Positions 35,448 to 44,484 of a stretch of DNA of 64,000 bases are shown here, piece by piece (the stretch's first letter is position 1; every line of letters begins with the position of its first letter). This DNA comes from Mycobacterium sp. SMC-8 (lineage in GTDB: Bacteria; Actinomycetota; Actinomycetes; Mycobacteriales; Mycobacteriaceae): assembly GCF_025263565.1 (NCBI RefSeq), contig NZ_CP079865.1:5828001-5892000 (forward strand), in the 5' to 3' direction. Position numbers and translations under genes: made by a program. The notes beneath the pieces are model-generated. The model searched no databases and was not told the origin of the DNA. It saw only the letters and a list, made by a program, of their open reading frames with translations.

Positions 35448-35858
35448 CTACCGGCCGGGGAACCAGAGCTCGATCTCGCGGGCCGCCGACTCCGGCGAAT
35501 CCGATCCGTGAACAAGGTTGTACTGCGTCTCCAAGCCCAGGTCACCGCGGATGGTGCCGGGGGTGGCCTTCTCGACGGGATCGGTGCCGCCGGCCAATTG
35601 CCGGAACGCCGCGATGGCCCGCGGACCCTCCAGGACGGCCGCGACCACGGGCCCGGATGTGATGAACTCCAGCAGCGACCCGAAGAACGGCTTGCCCTCG
35701 TGTTCGGCGTAGTGCGCGCGGGCGAGGTCGTCGCTGACGTTCTTCAGTTCCAGCGCCGCGATGCTCAGGCCTTTGGCTTCGACCCGGCTGATGACCTCTC
35801 CGATGAGGCGGCGCTGCACGCCGTCGGGCTTGATCAGGACGAGAGTTCGCTCAGTCAC
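35448..35858 (-). CDS. ndk: Nucleoside diphosphate kinase
   Basis: 136 residues, the normal short bacterial length. It exchanges the gamma-phosphate between NTPs and NDPs. Seen: [18 protein letters not shown] at 3-20 and the catalytic His in [16 protein letters not shown] near 114-130. GTG 35858 is the start: TAGTCT lies seven bases upstream, a leaderless promoter box, which overlaps the stop region of the DUF4233 gene. The frame continues upstream to 35933 but that part overlaps the previous gene. Confidence 0.97.
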   Translation of the reverse strand: MTERTLVLIKPDGVQRRLIGEVISRVEAKGLSIAALELKNVSDDLARAHYAEHEGKPFFGSLLEFITSGPVVAAVLEGPRAIAAFRQLAGGTDPVEKATPGTIRGDLGLETQYNLVHGSDSPESAAREIELWFPGR

Positions 35859-35865
35859 GACGCAC

Positions 35866-35871
35866 AGACTA
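35866..35871 (-). promoter_or_regulatory. -10 box for a leaderless ndk transcript
   Basis: TAGTCT on the minus strand, seven bases before GTG 35858. It overlaps the last codon of the upstream DUF4233 gene, so ndk can be transcribed both alone and with folC. Confidence 0.5.
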
Positions 35872-36252
35872 GTCGTCGGCCGGCCGCTGCCCCGGAAGCA
35901 GGCCTCGCTTCTGCCGACGGAGCACCTCCGCACGCAGGTAGGCGATCAGCAGCCACACCACGCCGAACAACAGCCCGACGAAACCCACCGCCGGGTAGAT
36001 GAACCATCCGGCGACCAGGATCAGTTGCACGCCGAGGTTGGCCCAGATGGCCCACGGCCGGCCCTGCACGCCCGCCATGAGCACCAGCAGCACGGCGAAC
36101 CCGACGACGTAGGCGGTCGATAGCGGCGTGAGCCCGGGCCCGACGGCGCCGACCACCGGCAGCGCCAGCAGCACGACGATGGCCTCGAGGATCAGGGTGC
36201 CGGCCATCACCCCCCGGAAGCTCTTCCACGGATCCGGAGGCTGCGCGGTCAT
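35869..36252 (-). CDS. DUF4233 small membrane protein
   Basis: 127 residues with four predicted membrane helices and a basic C-terminal tail ([17 protein letters not shown]). It corresponds to Rv2446c, a conserved actinobacterial membrane protein always found behind folC; its function is unknown. The ATG overlaps the folC stop (ATGA at 36249-36252), so it is translationally coupled to folC. Confidence 0.9.
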   Translation of the reverse strand: MTAQPPDPWKSFRGVMAGTLILEAIVVLLALPVVGAVGPGLTPLSTAYVVGFAVLLVLMAGVQGRPWAIWANLGVQLILVAGWFIYPAVGFVGLLFGVVWLLIAYLRAEVLRRQKRGLLPGQRPADD

Positions 36253-37664
36253 GCGGGGTCCTTTCCGAACAGTGTTCGAGCGGCGCCCGCGGTGACGACA
36301 GAACCGGTGATCACGATGCCCGCACCGCTCATCCCCGCGGCGTCGCCGTCGCCGCCGGACTCCTCGACCAGCGCGGTGGCGGTCTCGATCGCGTCGGGCA
36401 GCGTCGAGGCGGTGATCACCCGCTCTGGACCGAAGACCTCCTCAGCCTTGACCGCCAGCGCCGCCACCTCCAGCGCCCGCGGTGATCCGTTGTGAGTCAC
36501 CACGATCTGATCCAGTACGGGTTCCAGAGCGGCCAGGATTCCGTCGACGTCCTTGTCCCCCATCACCGAGACGACGCCGACGAGGAAGCGGAAATCGAAC
36601 TCGTCGCGCAGCGCCTCGGCCAGCGCGAAGGCGCCGGCCGGGTTGTGTGCGGCATCGATGAAAACGGTTGGCGCACTGCGCATCCGCTCCAGCCGCCCCG
36701 GCGAGGTCACGGCGGCGAATCCGGCCCGCACCGCGTCGACGTCGAGTTGGCGCTGCGCGCCGGCACCGAAGAACGCCTCCACCGCGGCCAGCGCGAGCAC
36801 GGCGTTGTGCGCCTGATGCTCCCCGTGCAGCGGCAGGAAGATGTCGGAGTACACCCCGCCCAGGCCCTGCAGCTGAAGAAGCTGGCCGCCGATGGCGACC
36901 TGCCGGCCGAGCACGGCGAACTCCGAATCCTCCCTTGCCACAGCGGCATCGGAGCGTACCGCTTGCGCCAGCAACACCTCCATCGCCTCGGGCAGCTGGC
37001 GTGCCAGCACGGCCACGGTGTCGGTCGGCACCAGGTCGTCGGCCTGGCGGGTGATGATCCCGGCCTTCTCGCCGGCGATCTCGGCGATCGTGTCACCGAG
37101 GTAGTCCGCGTGGTCGATGCCGATCGGGGTGACCACGGCCACCGGCGCGTTGACCACGTTGGTGGCGTCCCAGCGGCCGCCCAGGCCCACCTCGACGACG
37201 GCGACGTCGATGGGTGCGTCGGCGAACGCGCTGAACGCCATCGCGGTGACGACTTCGAACTTGCTCAATCTCGGTCCGCCTGCGGCTTCGGATTGCCGGT
37301 CGACCAGCTCGACGAACGGCTCGATCTCCCGGTAGGTGTCGACGTAGGTCGCCGGGCTGATCGGCTTGCCGTCGATCGAGATGCGTTCGACCGCCGACTG
37401 CAGGTGCGGGCTGGTGGTGCGGCCGGTGCGCCGGTGCAGCGCGGTCAGCAGCGCGTCGACCATCCGGGCGACCGAGGTCTTGCCGTTGGTGCCCGCGATG
37501 TGGATCGACGGGAACCCGAGCTGAGGTGACCCGAGCATCTCCATCAGCGCCGCGATCCGCGCGGTGCTCGGCTCGATCTTGGTCTCGGGCCAGCGTTGGT
37601 CGAGCAGGTGCTCCACCTGCAGCAGTGCGGCGACCTCGTCGGGGGTGGGCTCGTGTGATGCCAT
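36249..37664 (-). CDS. folC: Folylpolyglutamate / dihydrofolate synthase
   Basis: A 471-residue Mur-ligase-fold enzyme that adds glutamate to folates. Seen: the P-loop IHIAGTNGKTSVARMVD near 55-71, SPHLQSAVERI near 85-95, VEVGLGGRWDATNV near 157-170, GIDHADYLGDTIAEIAGEKAGI near 178-199 and FIDAAHNPAGA near 322-332. It acts in the cytosol on dihydropteroate and tetrahydrofolate forms. It lies between valS and the DUF4233 gene, 15 bases behind valS. Confidence 0.96.
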   Translation of the reverse strand: MASHEPTPDEVAALLQVEHLLDQRWPETKIEPSTARIAALMEMLGSPQLGFPSIHIAGTNGKTSVARMVDALLTALHRRTGRTTSPHLQSAVERISIDGKPISPATYVDTYREIEPFVELVDRQSEAAGGPRLSKFEVVTAMAFSAFADAPIDVAVVEVGLGGRWDATNVVNAPVAVVTPIGIDHADYLGDTIAEIAGEKAGIITRQADDLVPTDTVAVLARQLPEAMEVLLAQAVRSDAAVAREDSEFAVLGRQVAIGGQLLQLQGLGGVYSDIFLPLHGEHQAHNAVLALAAVEAFFGAGAQRQLDVDAVRAGFAAVTSPGRLERMRSAPTVFIDAAHNPAGAFALAEALRDEFDFRFLVGVVSVMGDKDVDGILAALEPVLDQIVVTHNGSPRALEVAALAVKAEEVFGPERVITASTLPDAIETATALVEESGGDGDAAGMSGAGIVITGSVVTAGAARTLFGKDPA

Positions 37665-37679
37665 GGGCGATCTGCTTCG

Positions 37680-40370
37680 CTACTGGCTCGCCGACAGCGC
37701 GGCCAGCCGCGCGGTGAGGCGCTCCACTTCCTCGTTGGCCACCTGCTGCCGGTTCCGGATCTTGTCGACCACCTCCGCGGGAGCTTTGGCCAGGAACGCG
37801 TCGTTGCCGAGCTTGGCGGTCGTGCCCTTGCGCTCCTTCTCGGCGGCCGCGAGGTCCTTCTCCAGCCTGCGGCGTTCGGCCTCGACATCCACCGTGCCCG
37901 AGGTGTCGACCTCGACCACCACGGTGCCGCCCGACAGCCGCACCTCGACCGCCGCCGACGTGGTGAACCCGTCCTCCGCATCGGTCAGCCAGGCCAGGGT
38001 TCGCACCGCGGGGACATGGTCATCCAGACCCGCCGCGCCGATGTCGGACAGTCTGGCCGGCACCCGCTGCCGGTCGGCGAGACCCTGGTCGCTGCGGAAT
38101 CGCCGCACCTCGGTGATCAGTTTCTGGGTGTCGGAGATCCGTTGCGTGGCGCCATGATCGACGGCGTGACCGCTCGGGGCCGGCCAGTCGGCGATGACCA
38201 GGGACTCTCCGCCGGTCAGCGTCTTCCACAGGACCTCGGTGACGAAAGGCATCACCGGATGCAACAGCTTGAGCAGCACGTCGAGCACGAACGCCAGCAC
38301 CGCAGTCGTGTGGGAAACACCTTCGCCCAGTTGCACTTTCGCGAGCTCGACATACCAGTCGCAGAACTCGTCCCAGGCGAAGTGGTAGAGCGACTCACAT
38401 GCGCGACTGAACTCGTAGCCGTCCAGCGCCGAATCCACCTCGGCTCGCACCTCTTCGAGCCGGCCGAGGATCCACCGGTCGGCGTCGGTGAGTTCGGCCG
38501 CCGGCGGCAGTGGCGCCGGGCTGGCGCCGTTGAGCAAAGCGAAGCGGGTCGCGTTGAACAACTTGGTGGCGAAGTTGCGGGACGCGCGGGCGTGGTCCTC
38601 ACCGATGGCGAGGTCGCCGCCCGGGCTGGCGCCGCGGGCCAGCGTGAAGCGCAGCGCGTCGGCGCCGTATTTCTCCACCCAGTCCAGCGGATCGATGCCG
38701 TTGCCGCGCGACTTGCTCATCTTGCGGCCGTGCTCGTCGCGGATCAGGCCGTGCAGGAACACGTTCTCGAACGGCACCTGCGGGTGTGCGCCCTTCGTGG
38801 CCGTGCCGGTGATGGCCGGGTCGTCACCGACGAAGGTACCGAACATCATCATCCGGGCCACCCAGAAGAACAGGATGTCGTAACCGGTGACCAGCACGGT
38901 GGTCGGATAGAACTTCGCCAGTTCGGGGGTGCGGTCCGGCCAGCCCATCGTCGAGAACGGCCACAGCGCCGAACTGAACCACGTGTCCAGCACGTCGGGG
39001 TCCTGCTCCCAGCCTTCGGGCGGCGTCTCATCCGGTCCGACGCAGACGGTCTCCCCGTTCGGTCCGTGCCAGATCGGGATGCGGTGCCCCCACCAGAGCT
39101 GACGTGAGATGCACCAGTCGTGCATGTTGTCGACCCAGGCGAACCACCGGGGTTCCAGACTGGCCGGGTGGATCGCGGTGTCGCCGTTGCGGACCGCGTC
39201 ACCGGCAGCCTTGGCCAGTGACTCGACCCGCACCCACCACTGCAGGCTCAGGCGCGGCTCGATCGGTTCGCCGCTGCGCTCGGAGTGGCCCACGCTGTGC
39301 AGGTAGGGACGCTTCTCGGCGACGATGCGGCCCTCTTCGGCCAGCGCCTCGCGCACCGCCACCCGCGCCTCGAAGCGGTCCATTCCGTCGAACCGGGTGC
39401 CGGTGTCGCTGATCCGGCCCTTGGTGTCGAGGATGGTCGGCATCGGCAGCTGGTGCCGCAGCCCGATCTCGAAGTCATTGGGGTCGTGGGCGGGTGTGAC
39501 TTTCACTGCGCCCGTGCCGAATTCGGGGTCGACGTGGGTGTCGGCCACGATCGCGATGTCACGTTCGAGGAACGGGTGGGGCAACGTCTTGCCCACCAGG
39601 TTTCGGTATCGCTCGTCGTCGGGGTGCACCGCGATCGCGGTGTCACCGAGCATCGTCTCCAGCCGGGTGGTGGCCACCACGATGTGCGGTTCGTCGTCGT
39701 TCATCGAGCCGTAGCGAAAGGACACCAGCTCGCCCTCGACGTCCTCGTACTTCACCTCGAGGTCGGAGATCGCGGTCTCCAGCACCGGCGACCAATTGAC
39801 CAGCCGTTCGGCCTGATAGATCAGGCCGGCGTCGTAGAGCCGCTTGAAGATGGTGCGGACCGCGCGTGACAGACCCTCGTCCATCGTGAACCGATCGCGG
39901 CTCCAGTCCACCCCGTCGCCGAGCCGGCGCATCTGGGCGCCGATGGTTCCGCCGGATTCGCGCTTCCATTCCCAGACCTTGTCGATGAACTGCTCGCGGC
40001 CGAGGTCTTCTTTGGTCGTCCCGTCGGAGGCGAGCTGCTTCTCGACGAGGGTCTGGGTGGCGATGCCGGCGTGATCCATGCCGGGCAGCCACAGCACCTC
40101 ATAGCCCTGCATGCGCTTGCGCCGGGTGAGCGCGTCCATCAACGTGTGGTCCAGCGCGTGGCCCATGTGCAGACTTCCGGTCACATTGGGCGGCGGCAGC
40201 ACGATGGAGTACGGGGGCTTGTCGCTGTCGGGGTCGGCGGTGAAGTAGCCAGCCCGGACCCAGCCGTCGTACAGGTCGGCCTCGACCGCTCCCGGATCCC
40301 AGGACTTGGGCAGGGCGTCGAGCTCGGGGGCGCGCGGGGCGTCGCCGGGGGCATTCGGCTGGGAGGTCAC
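37680..40370 (-). CDS. valS: Valyl-tRNA synthetase
   Basis: An 896-residue class I synthetase. The HIGH-type motif is [15 protein letters not shown] at about 58-72, the CP1 editing domain is central ([20 protein letters not shown] near 228-247), and KMSKSRGN is near 550-557. The tRNA anticodon domain and a C-terminal coiled coil ([17 protein letters not shown]) complete it. The start is GTG 40370 with TAGAAT six bases upstream, a leaderless -10 box. Confidence 0.97.
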   Translation of the reverse strand: MTSQPNAPGDAPRAPELDALPKSWDPGAVEADLYDGWVRAGYFTADPDSDKPPYSIVLPPPNVTGSLHMGHALDHTLMDALTRRKRMQGYEVLWLPGMDHAGIATQTLVEKQLASDGTTKEDLGREQFIDKVWEWKRESGGTIGAQMRRLGDGVDWSRDRFTMDEGLSRAVRTIFKRLYDAGLIYQAERLVNWSPVLETAISDLEVKYEDVEGELVSFRYGSMNDDEPHIVVATTRLETMLGDTAIAVHPDDERYRNLVGKTLPHPFLERDIAIVADTHVDPEFGTGAVKVTPAHDPNDFEIGLRHQLPMPTILDTKGRISDTGTRFDGMDRFEARVAVREALAEEGRIVAEKRPYLHSVGHSERSGEPIEPRLSLQWWVRVESLAKAAGDAVRNGDTAIHPASLEPRWFAWVDNMHDWCISRQLWWGHRIPIWHGPNGETVCVGPDETPPEGWEQDPDVLDTWFSSALWPFSTMGWPDRTPELAKFYPTTVLVTGYDILFFWVARMMMFGTFVGDDPAITGTATKGAHPQVPFENVFLHGLIRDEHGRKMSKSRGNGIDPLDWVEKYGADALRFTLARGASPGGDLAIGEDHARASRNFATKLFNATRFALLNGASPAPLPPAAELTDADRWILGRLEEVRAEVDSALDGYEFSRACESLYHFAWDEFCDWYVELAKVQLGEGVSHTTAVLAFVLDVLLKLLHPVMPFVTEVLWKTLTGGESLVIADWPAPSGHAVDHGATQRISDTQKLITEVRRFRSDQGLADRQRVPARLSDIGAAGLDDHVPAVRTLAWLTDAEDGFTTSAAVEVRLSGGTVVVEVDTSGTVDVEAERRRLEKDLAAAEKERKGTTAKLGNDAFLAKAPAEVVDKIRNRQQVANEEVERLTARLAALSASQ

Positions 40371-40376
40371 CGAGCC

Positions 40377-40382
40377 ATTCTA
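40377..40382 (-). promoter_or_regulatory. -10 box for a leaderless valS transcript
   Basis: TAGAAT on the minus strand, six bases before GTG 40370. No T-box-like leader is possible with this start, so valS is probably not tRNA-regulated here. Confidence 0.5.
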
Positions 40383-40431
40383 GGAAGCGCGTGCCGATCA
40401 CTTCTTTCCGCCCGACGGCGACAGAGCCGCG

Positions 40432-41019
40432 TCACCTCTTCCCGCCGAGCAGGCCGCCCAGAATGTCGCCGAGCGGACCGCCTTTGTCGCCGCCGAGCAC
40501 GCTGCCGAGGATGCTGCCCAGCGGGTTGTCCTCACCTGCGGAGCGCTGACCGCCACCGCCCAGGATCCCGCCCAGGATGTCGCCGAGGCCGCCACCGCCC
40601 TGGCCCTGGGGTTGCGCCTGGCCGCCGGTGAGTTTCCGGCCGATGTAGGCGAGCACGATCGGCGCGAGGATCGGGAGCAGTCTGTTGATCAGGTCGCTGT
40701 TCCCGGCCCCGCCGCGCGACAGCGCCGAGGCGACCTGGCCGGTGTCGTTGCCGCCGAAGATCTTCGCGACCGCCTTGGAGCCGTCCGCCTCGTCGACCTG
40801 GTCGACGTCGACACCGCCGTCGAGCAGACCGGCGTGGTTGTCGGCCGCGGAGGCGATGTTCGCCGCGGTGCCGGGGTCTTGCGCGTTGTGCTGTAGTCCG
40901 CCGACCAGCACGGGCAGCAGCGTCTTGATGGCGCCGCTGACCTCGGCCTCGTCGGCGCCCAGTCGGGCAGCGATCTGCCGGGTCGGAATCTCCCCGTAGA
41001 GCTCGTCGAGGTCGGCCAT
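40432..41019 (-). CDS. DUF937-family protein
   Basis: 195 residues. The DUF937 core covers about 1-120: helices with TRQIAARLGADEAEVSGAIKTLLPVLVGGL and then FGGNDTGQVASALS. The C-terminal part is very Gly-rich (GGGGLGDILGGILGGGG, repeated near the end), probably flexible. Function is unknown; members are small cytosolic proteins, related in pattern to YidB. ATG 41019 has TACTGT seven bases upstream, a leaderless box. It lies alone between valS and the enoyl-reductase-like gene. Confidence 0.85.
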   Translation of the reverse strand: MADLDELYGEIPTRQIAARLGADEAEVSGAIKTLLPVLVGGLQHNAQDPGTAANIASAADNHAGLLDGGVDVDQVDEADGSKAVAKIFGGNDTGQVASALSRGGAGNSDLINRLLPILAPIVLAYIGRKLTGGQAQPQGQGGGGLGDILGGILGGGGQRSAGEDNPLGSILGSVLGGDKGGPLGDILGGLLGGKR

Positions 41020-41026
41020 GCAAGCG

Positions 41027-41032
41027 ACAGTA
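41027..41032 (-). promoter_or_regulatory. -10 box of the DUF937 gene
   Basis: TACTGT on the minus strand, seven bases before ATG 41019. Confidence 0.45.
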
Positions 41033-41063
41033 GACCCGGGATCGACGCCGGGGACCGGATCGA

Positions 41064-42329
41064 TCAGTTCAACCGCGACACGTCCAGGCTGACCCCGGCG
41101 GCCGGGAACCGGGCCAGCAGCGCGTCGCCGATGGCCGCGGCCGGGGTCAGGATTCCGTGCAGGTCGGGCAGCTTGTCGCGATCCAGCGCGAGCGCCAGTC
41201 CGCTTTCGCCGAGCAGCACCGAGGTCGCCTTGTAGCCGGGGTCACCCTGCTGCGACATCCGGGCAACGTAGCGGGCGCCGGTCGAGGTCGTGGTGTAGGT
41301 CTCGACGGTGTAATGCCCGCGTTCCCGGGTCTGCTCGCTCGGCCCGGTGCCGGGTTTGGGCAGGACGCGCTCCAGCGCCCGGCGCGGCACTCGGTTGAGG
41401 AAGCGGCTGCCGAGTTCCATCGTCGCGACATTTCCGGCCGTGGCCATGGCGGCCAGCAGCGGCGCGGCCACCGAGTGCCCGGTGCTCATCTGCTCGGCAT
41501 ACTCGAACCGCCTGCCGTACGAGTAGTCCAGCAGCGCGTTGCTGCGCCGCACGATGCGGGTGTTGGGCAGCGCCATGGCGAACGCGCCGACCCAGTAGCC
41601 GTCGAGTTCAGGGGCGATCTCCCGGCCGCGGCGCCACCGCGCGTCCGGCTGAGCGCCGAGTTCGGGTTCGGCGCCCCGGTCAGGGGTCAATGTGTAGGGG
41701 TCGTTGAGCAGGCGGCGGGCTTCGGGGTCCAGCGACGCCTCGCGGGCGAGCTCGGCCATCGACGCCACCGTGCCGCCGGACACCCCGCCGGCGAAGGTGC
41801 GTACGACGTAGTTGGTGTCCCCGAGCGCGCCGGCGCCGTCGCGTCCGGCCTGCCGGTGCAGCGCGAACACGGTCAGATCCGACGGGATCGAGTCGAAGCC
41901 GCACGCGTGCACGATCCGCGCGCCGGTGTCGGCGGCCTGTTTGTGGTGCAGGTCGATGCACCGGCGCACGAACAGGGTCTCACCGGTGAGGTCGGCGTAG
42001 TCGGTGCCCGCCGCCGCGCACGCCGCGACCAGCGGCAGGCCGTGCCGCAGGTACGGGCCCACGGTGGTGACCACCACCCGGGTGCTGGCCGCGAGTTCGT
42101 TCAGTGTCGACGGCGAAGACGCGTCGGCGACGATCAGCGGCCAGTCCTGCGCCGCTTCGCCCAGCGAGTCCCGGACCGCCAGCAGGCGATCTGCCGAACG
42201 GCCGGCCAGCGCGATGCGGGCACCGGTACCGGCGGTGGCGAGGTACTGCGCGGTCAGCTTCCCGACGAAGCCGGTGGCCCCGTAGACCACGATGTCGTGC
42301 TGACGGTCGTGTGCGGCGTCTGCGCTCAT
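41064..42329 (-). CDS. Saccharopine dehydrogenase-like / trans-acting enoyl reductase family protein
   Basis: 421 residues, corresponding to Rv2449c. The N-terminal NAD(P) motif is VVYGATGFVGKLTAQYLA at about 13-30, and the TVGPYLRHGLPLVAACAAAGTDYADLTGE region near 87-115 is diagnostic of the family. M. tuberculosis Rv2953, a relative, is the trans-acting enoyl reductase for phthiocerol dimycocerosates; the role of the Rv2449c type is not established. The ATG at 42329 is used, with a TAGCGT box eight bases upstream; the frame is open to 42449 but overlaps the peptidase gene. Confidence 0.85.
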   Translation of the reverse strand: MSADAAHDRQHDIVVYGATGFVGKLTAQYLATAGTGARIALAGRSADRLLAVRDSLGEAAQDWPLIVADASSPSTLNELAASTRVVVTTVGPYLRHGLPLVAACAAAGTDYADLTGETLFVRRCIDLHHKQAADTGARIVHACGFDSIPSDLTVFALHRQAGRDGAGALGDTNYVVRTFAGGVSGGTVASMAELAREASLDPEARRLLNDPYTLTPDRGAEPELGAQPDARWRRGREIAPELDGYWVGAFAMALPNTRIVRRSNALLDYSYGRRFEYAEQMSTGHSVAAPLLAAMATAGNVATMELGSRFLNRVPRRALERVLPKPGTGPSEQTRERGHYTVETYTTTSTGARYVARMSQQGDPGYKATSVLLGESGLALALDRDKLPDLHGILTPAAAIGDALLARFPAAGVSLDVSRLN

Positions 42330-42340
42330 GTCCGCTGACG

Positions 42341-44353
42341 CTACCCGAGCGTTTCCGGCAGCTCGGTGTCCTGTCCGAGCACGTGGCGGGCCAGGAACGC
42401 CAGCACCACCTGGTACCAGATTTTCGCGTGCGGCGGGCTCAGCACCCAATGGTTCTCCGACGGGAAGTACAGGAACCGGTGCACCGTGCTGCCGTCGTCG
42501 GCGGCGGGCCTCGCCGACTTGCTCAGCAGCTCATACCAGAGCCGCAGCGCCTCCCCGATCGGCACCCGGTAATCCTTGTCCCCGTGGATGACCAGCATGG
42601 GGGTGGCGATCTCGGAGACGAAGAGGTGCGGTGAGTTGGCCCTGGTCATCTCCGGCGTCATCTCCCTGGCCCACCAATAGGCGCCGTCGGTGGTCGCACC
42701 GAACTGGTCGAGGGCCCACAGACTGGCGTGGGTGACGATCGCCGAGAACCGGTCGGTGTGCCCGGCGATCCAGTTGGCCATGTACCCGCCGAACGAGCCG
42801 CCCATAGCCGCGGAGCGGGTGGCGTCCACCCTCGGGTGCGCGCACGCCGCGTCGGTCGCGGCCATCAGGTCCGTATACGGCGCGAATCCCCATGCCCCCC
42901 AGCCCCGTTGGATGAAGTGCTGGCCATACCCGGTGGACAGGGCCGGGTCCGGGAGCAGCACGGCATAGCCCTGGGCCGCCATCAGCCACGGGTTCCAGCG
43001 CCAGTGCCAGGCGTTCCAGCTTGCCAGTGGTCCGCCGTGAATCCACAGCAGCAGCGGGGCGGGCTCGTCATCATCGGGAAGGACCAGCCAGGACCGCACG
43101 GTCTGCCCGTCCTCGGCCGTGGCGGCCACCTCCATCAGCGCGCCGGGCAGTTCCGGAAACGGAACGCAGTCGAGAACGGTGACCGACCCGTCGGCATCGA
43201 TGCGGACCGGGTGCGGCGGCGTCGTATAGGAACTGCGCAGCGCGAACAGCACACCGCCGGGCGCGGTCCGCACGTCGGTGTAGGTGAAGTCGTCGGCCAC
43301 CAAGCTGCGCACCGCTCCGGTGGCAGGGTCGACGGCGAAGACGGGGCCACGACCGTTGTCGTCGGCGGTGACGATCACCGCCGAGCCGTCCGCCGACCAG
43401 GTGACCGACGTCGGCCAGCGGTCCCAGTCGACGGTGAGCTCGACCGGTTCTTCGCCGAACCGCAACACACACAACGTGATTCGTGGAGCCTGTCGAGGTG
43501 TGGAGATCGTTTCCCGCGTGTAGGCCACCGATCGGCCATCCGGCGAAATGGCCGGGTTTCCGAGGTCGGCGCGCCGGTCGTCGACCACCGTGGTCCGTTG
43601 CGCTGTCGCGATGTCGACCCGGACCAGCACGGTGCGCAGCGCCGCTCCCGGCGCCGGGTCCTGCCACGTCGTCACGAGGAACGTGCCGTCGCGGCTGAGG
43701 TCGACGTGCGCGTCACGCAGCGCGCGGTCCGGCGCGGGCGTCAGGTCGCGTGCCGCGCCGCCGGTGAGGTCGAAGACGTGGGTCTGTTCGGGGCCGAGGT
43801 CGTGGTCCCAGTACCGCACCGGATAGCCGGTGTGCAGCACCGCCGAGATCTTGTTGTCCTTGCGCAGGTTCCGCAGCCGCTGGTCGGTGTCGGTGTCGGC
43901 GGCGGAGGCGAGCATGGTGGAGGTGACCACCATGGTGGCCGCTGCGTCCGCCGCCCGCACACTGTCGATGCCGCCGGGCAGTGTCGCCACTTCGTGTGCC
44001 TCGCCGCCGACGGCGGGCAGCCGCCACAGTGACTTGCCGGCAGGCTTGTCGTCGCCCTCGCCGGGCCGGGTCGCCAGGAACAGCAGGTCACCGTCGGCGG
44101 TGAACTCCGGCGCGGACTCCCCCTTGGCGCCGTAGGTCAGGCGCCGCGCCGGCCGCCCGCCGGTCGGGTCGAGTTCCCATAGCGCAGTGACGAATTCGGT
44201 GCGCTTGTCGTCGAGTTCGGCCACCGTCGTCACGACGCGGGAACCGTCCGGCGAGACCGCCAGAGCGGCCACCCGCGGCAGCGCCAGGAATCGGTCGAGG
44301 TCGTGAAAGGGAGTGGACGGGGTCGCAGCGGGGACATTCGGAGCAGAAGGCAT
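42341..44353 (-). CDS. S9-family (prolyl oligopeptidase-type) serine peptidase
   Basis: 670 residues. A seven-bladed beta-propeller (about 15-420, blades marked by repeats such as LAVSPDGSRVVTT and PAISPDGRSVAYT) is followed by an alpha/beta-hydrolase domain. The triad is seen as Ser in MGGSFGGYMANW (near 537-548), Asp in HGDKDYRVP (near 608-616) and His in PSENHWVLS (near 645). There is no signal peptide, so it acts in the cytosol on short peptides, as dipeptidyl/acylaminoacyl peptidases do. ATG 44353 is chosen over an in-frame start at 44389. It is divergent from amt. Confidence 0.92.
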   Translation of the reverse strand: MPSAPNVPAATPSTPFHDLDRFLALPRVAALAVSPDGSRVVTTVAELDDKRTEFVTALWELDPTGGRPARRLTYGAKGESAPEFTADGDLLFLATRPGEGDDKPAGKSLWRLPAVGGEAHEVATLPGGIDSVRAADAAATMVVTSTMLASAADTDTDQRLRNLRKDNKISAVLHTGYPVRYWDHDLGPEQTHVFDLTGGAARDLTPAPDRALRDAHVDLSRDGTFLVTTWQDPAPGAALRTVLVRVDIATAQRTTVVDDRRADLGNPAISPDGRSVAYTRETISTPRQAPRITLCVLRFGEEPVELTVDWDRWPTSVTWSADGSAVIVTADDNGRGPVFAVDPATGAVRSLVADDFTYTDVRTAPGGVLFALRSSYTTPPHPVRIDADGSVTVLDCVPFPELPGALMEVAATAEDGQTVRSWLVLPDDDEPAPLLLWIHGGPLASWNAWHWRWNPWLMAAQGYAVLLPDPALSTGYGQHFIQRGWGAWGFAPYTDLMAATDAACAHPRVDATRSAAMGGSFGGYMANWIAGHTDRFSAIVTHASLWALDQFGATTDGAYWWAREMTPEMTRANSPHLFVSEIATPMLVIHGDKDYRVPIGEALRLWYELLSKSARPAADDGSTVHRFLYFPSENHWVLSPPHAKIWYQVVLAFLARHVLGQDTELPETLG

Positions 44354-44384
44354 ACGGATTTCGTAACACACTGCCGTACAGGAC

Positions 44385-44400
44385 TTCACGTGGAATTAAC
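44385..44400. promoter_or_regulatory. Possible GlnR-type box upstream of amt
   Basis: TTCAC-GTGGAA-TTAAC, close to the actinobacterial GlnR half-site pattern (nTnAC, six bases, GaAAC-like). Amt genes are classical GlnR targets under nitrogen limitation. The match is imperfect and could be chance. Confidence 0.35.
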
Positions 44401-44412
44401 ACACCTTGACCG

Positions 44413-44429
44413 GTGGGACACATTCCCAC
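44413..44429. promoter_or_regulatory. Inverted repeat in the amt promoter
   Basis: GTGGGA-CACAT-TCCCAC, perfect 6-bp arms. It ends four bases before a possible -10 box TAGCGT (44433-44438), so a bound protein would control amt. The regulator is unknown. Confidence 0.45.
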
Positions 44430-44484
44430 GGTTAGCGTCAAGCGTCGTACACCATCAGTACCTCGAGAACACTACGAATAAACC

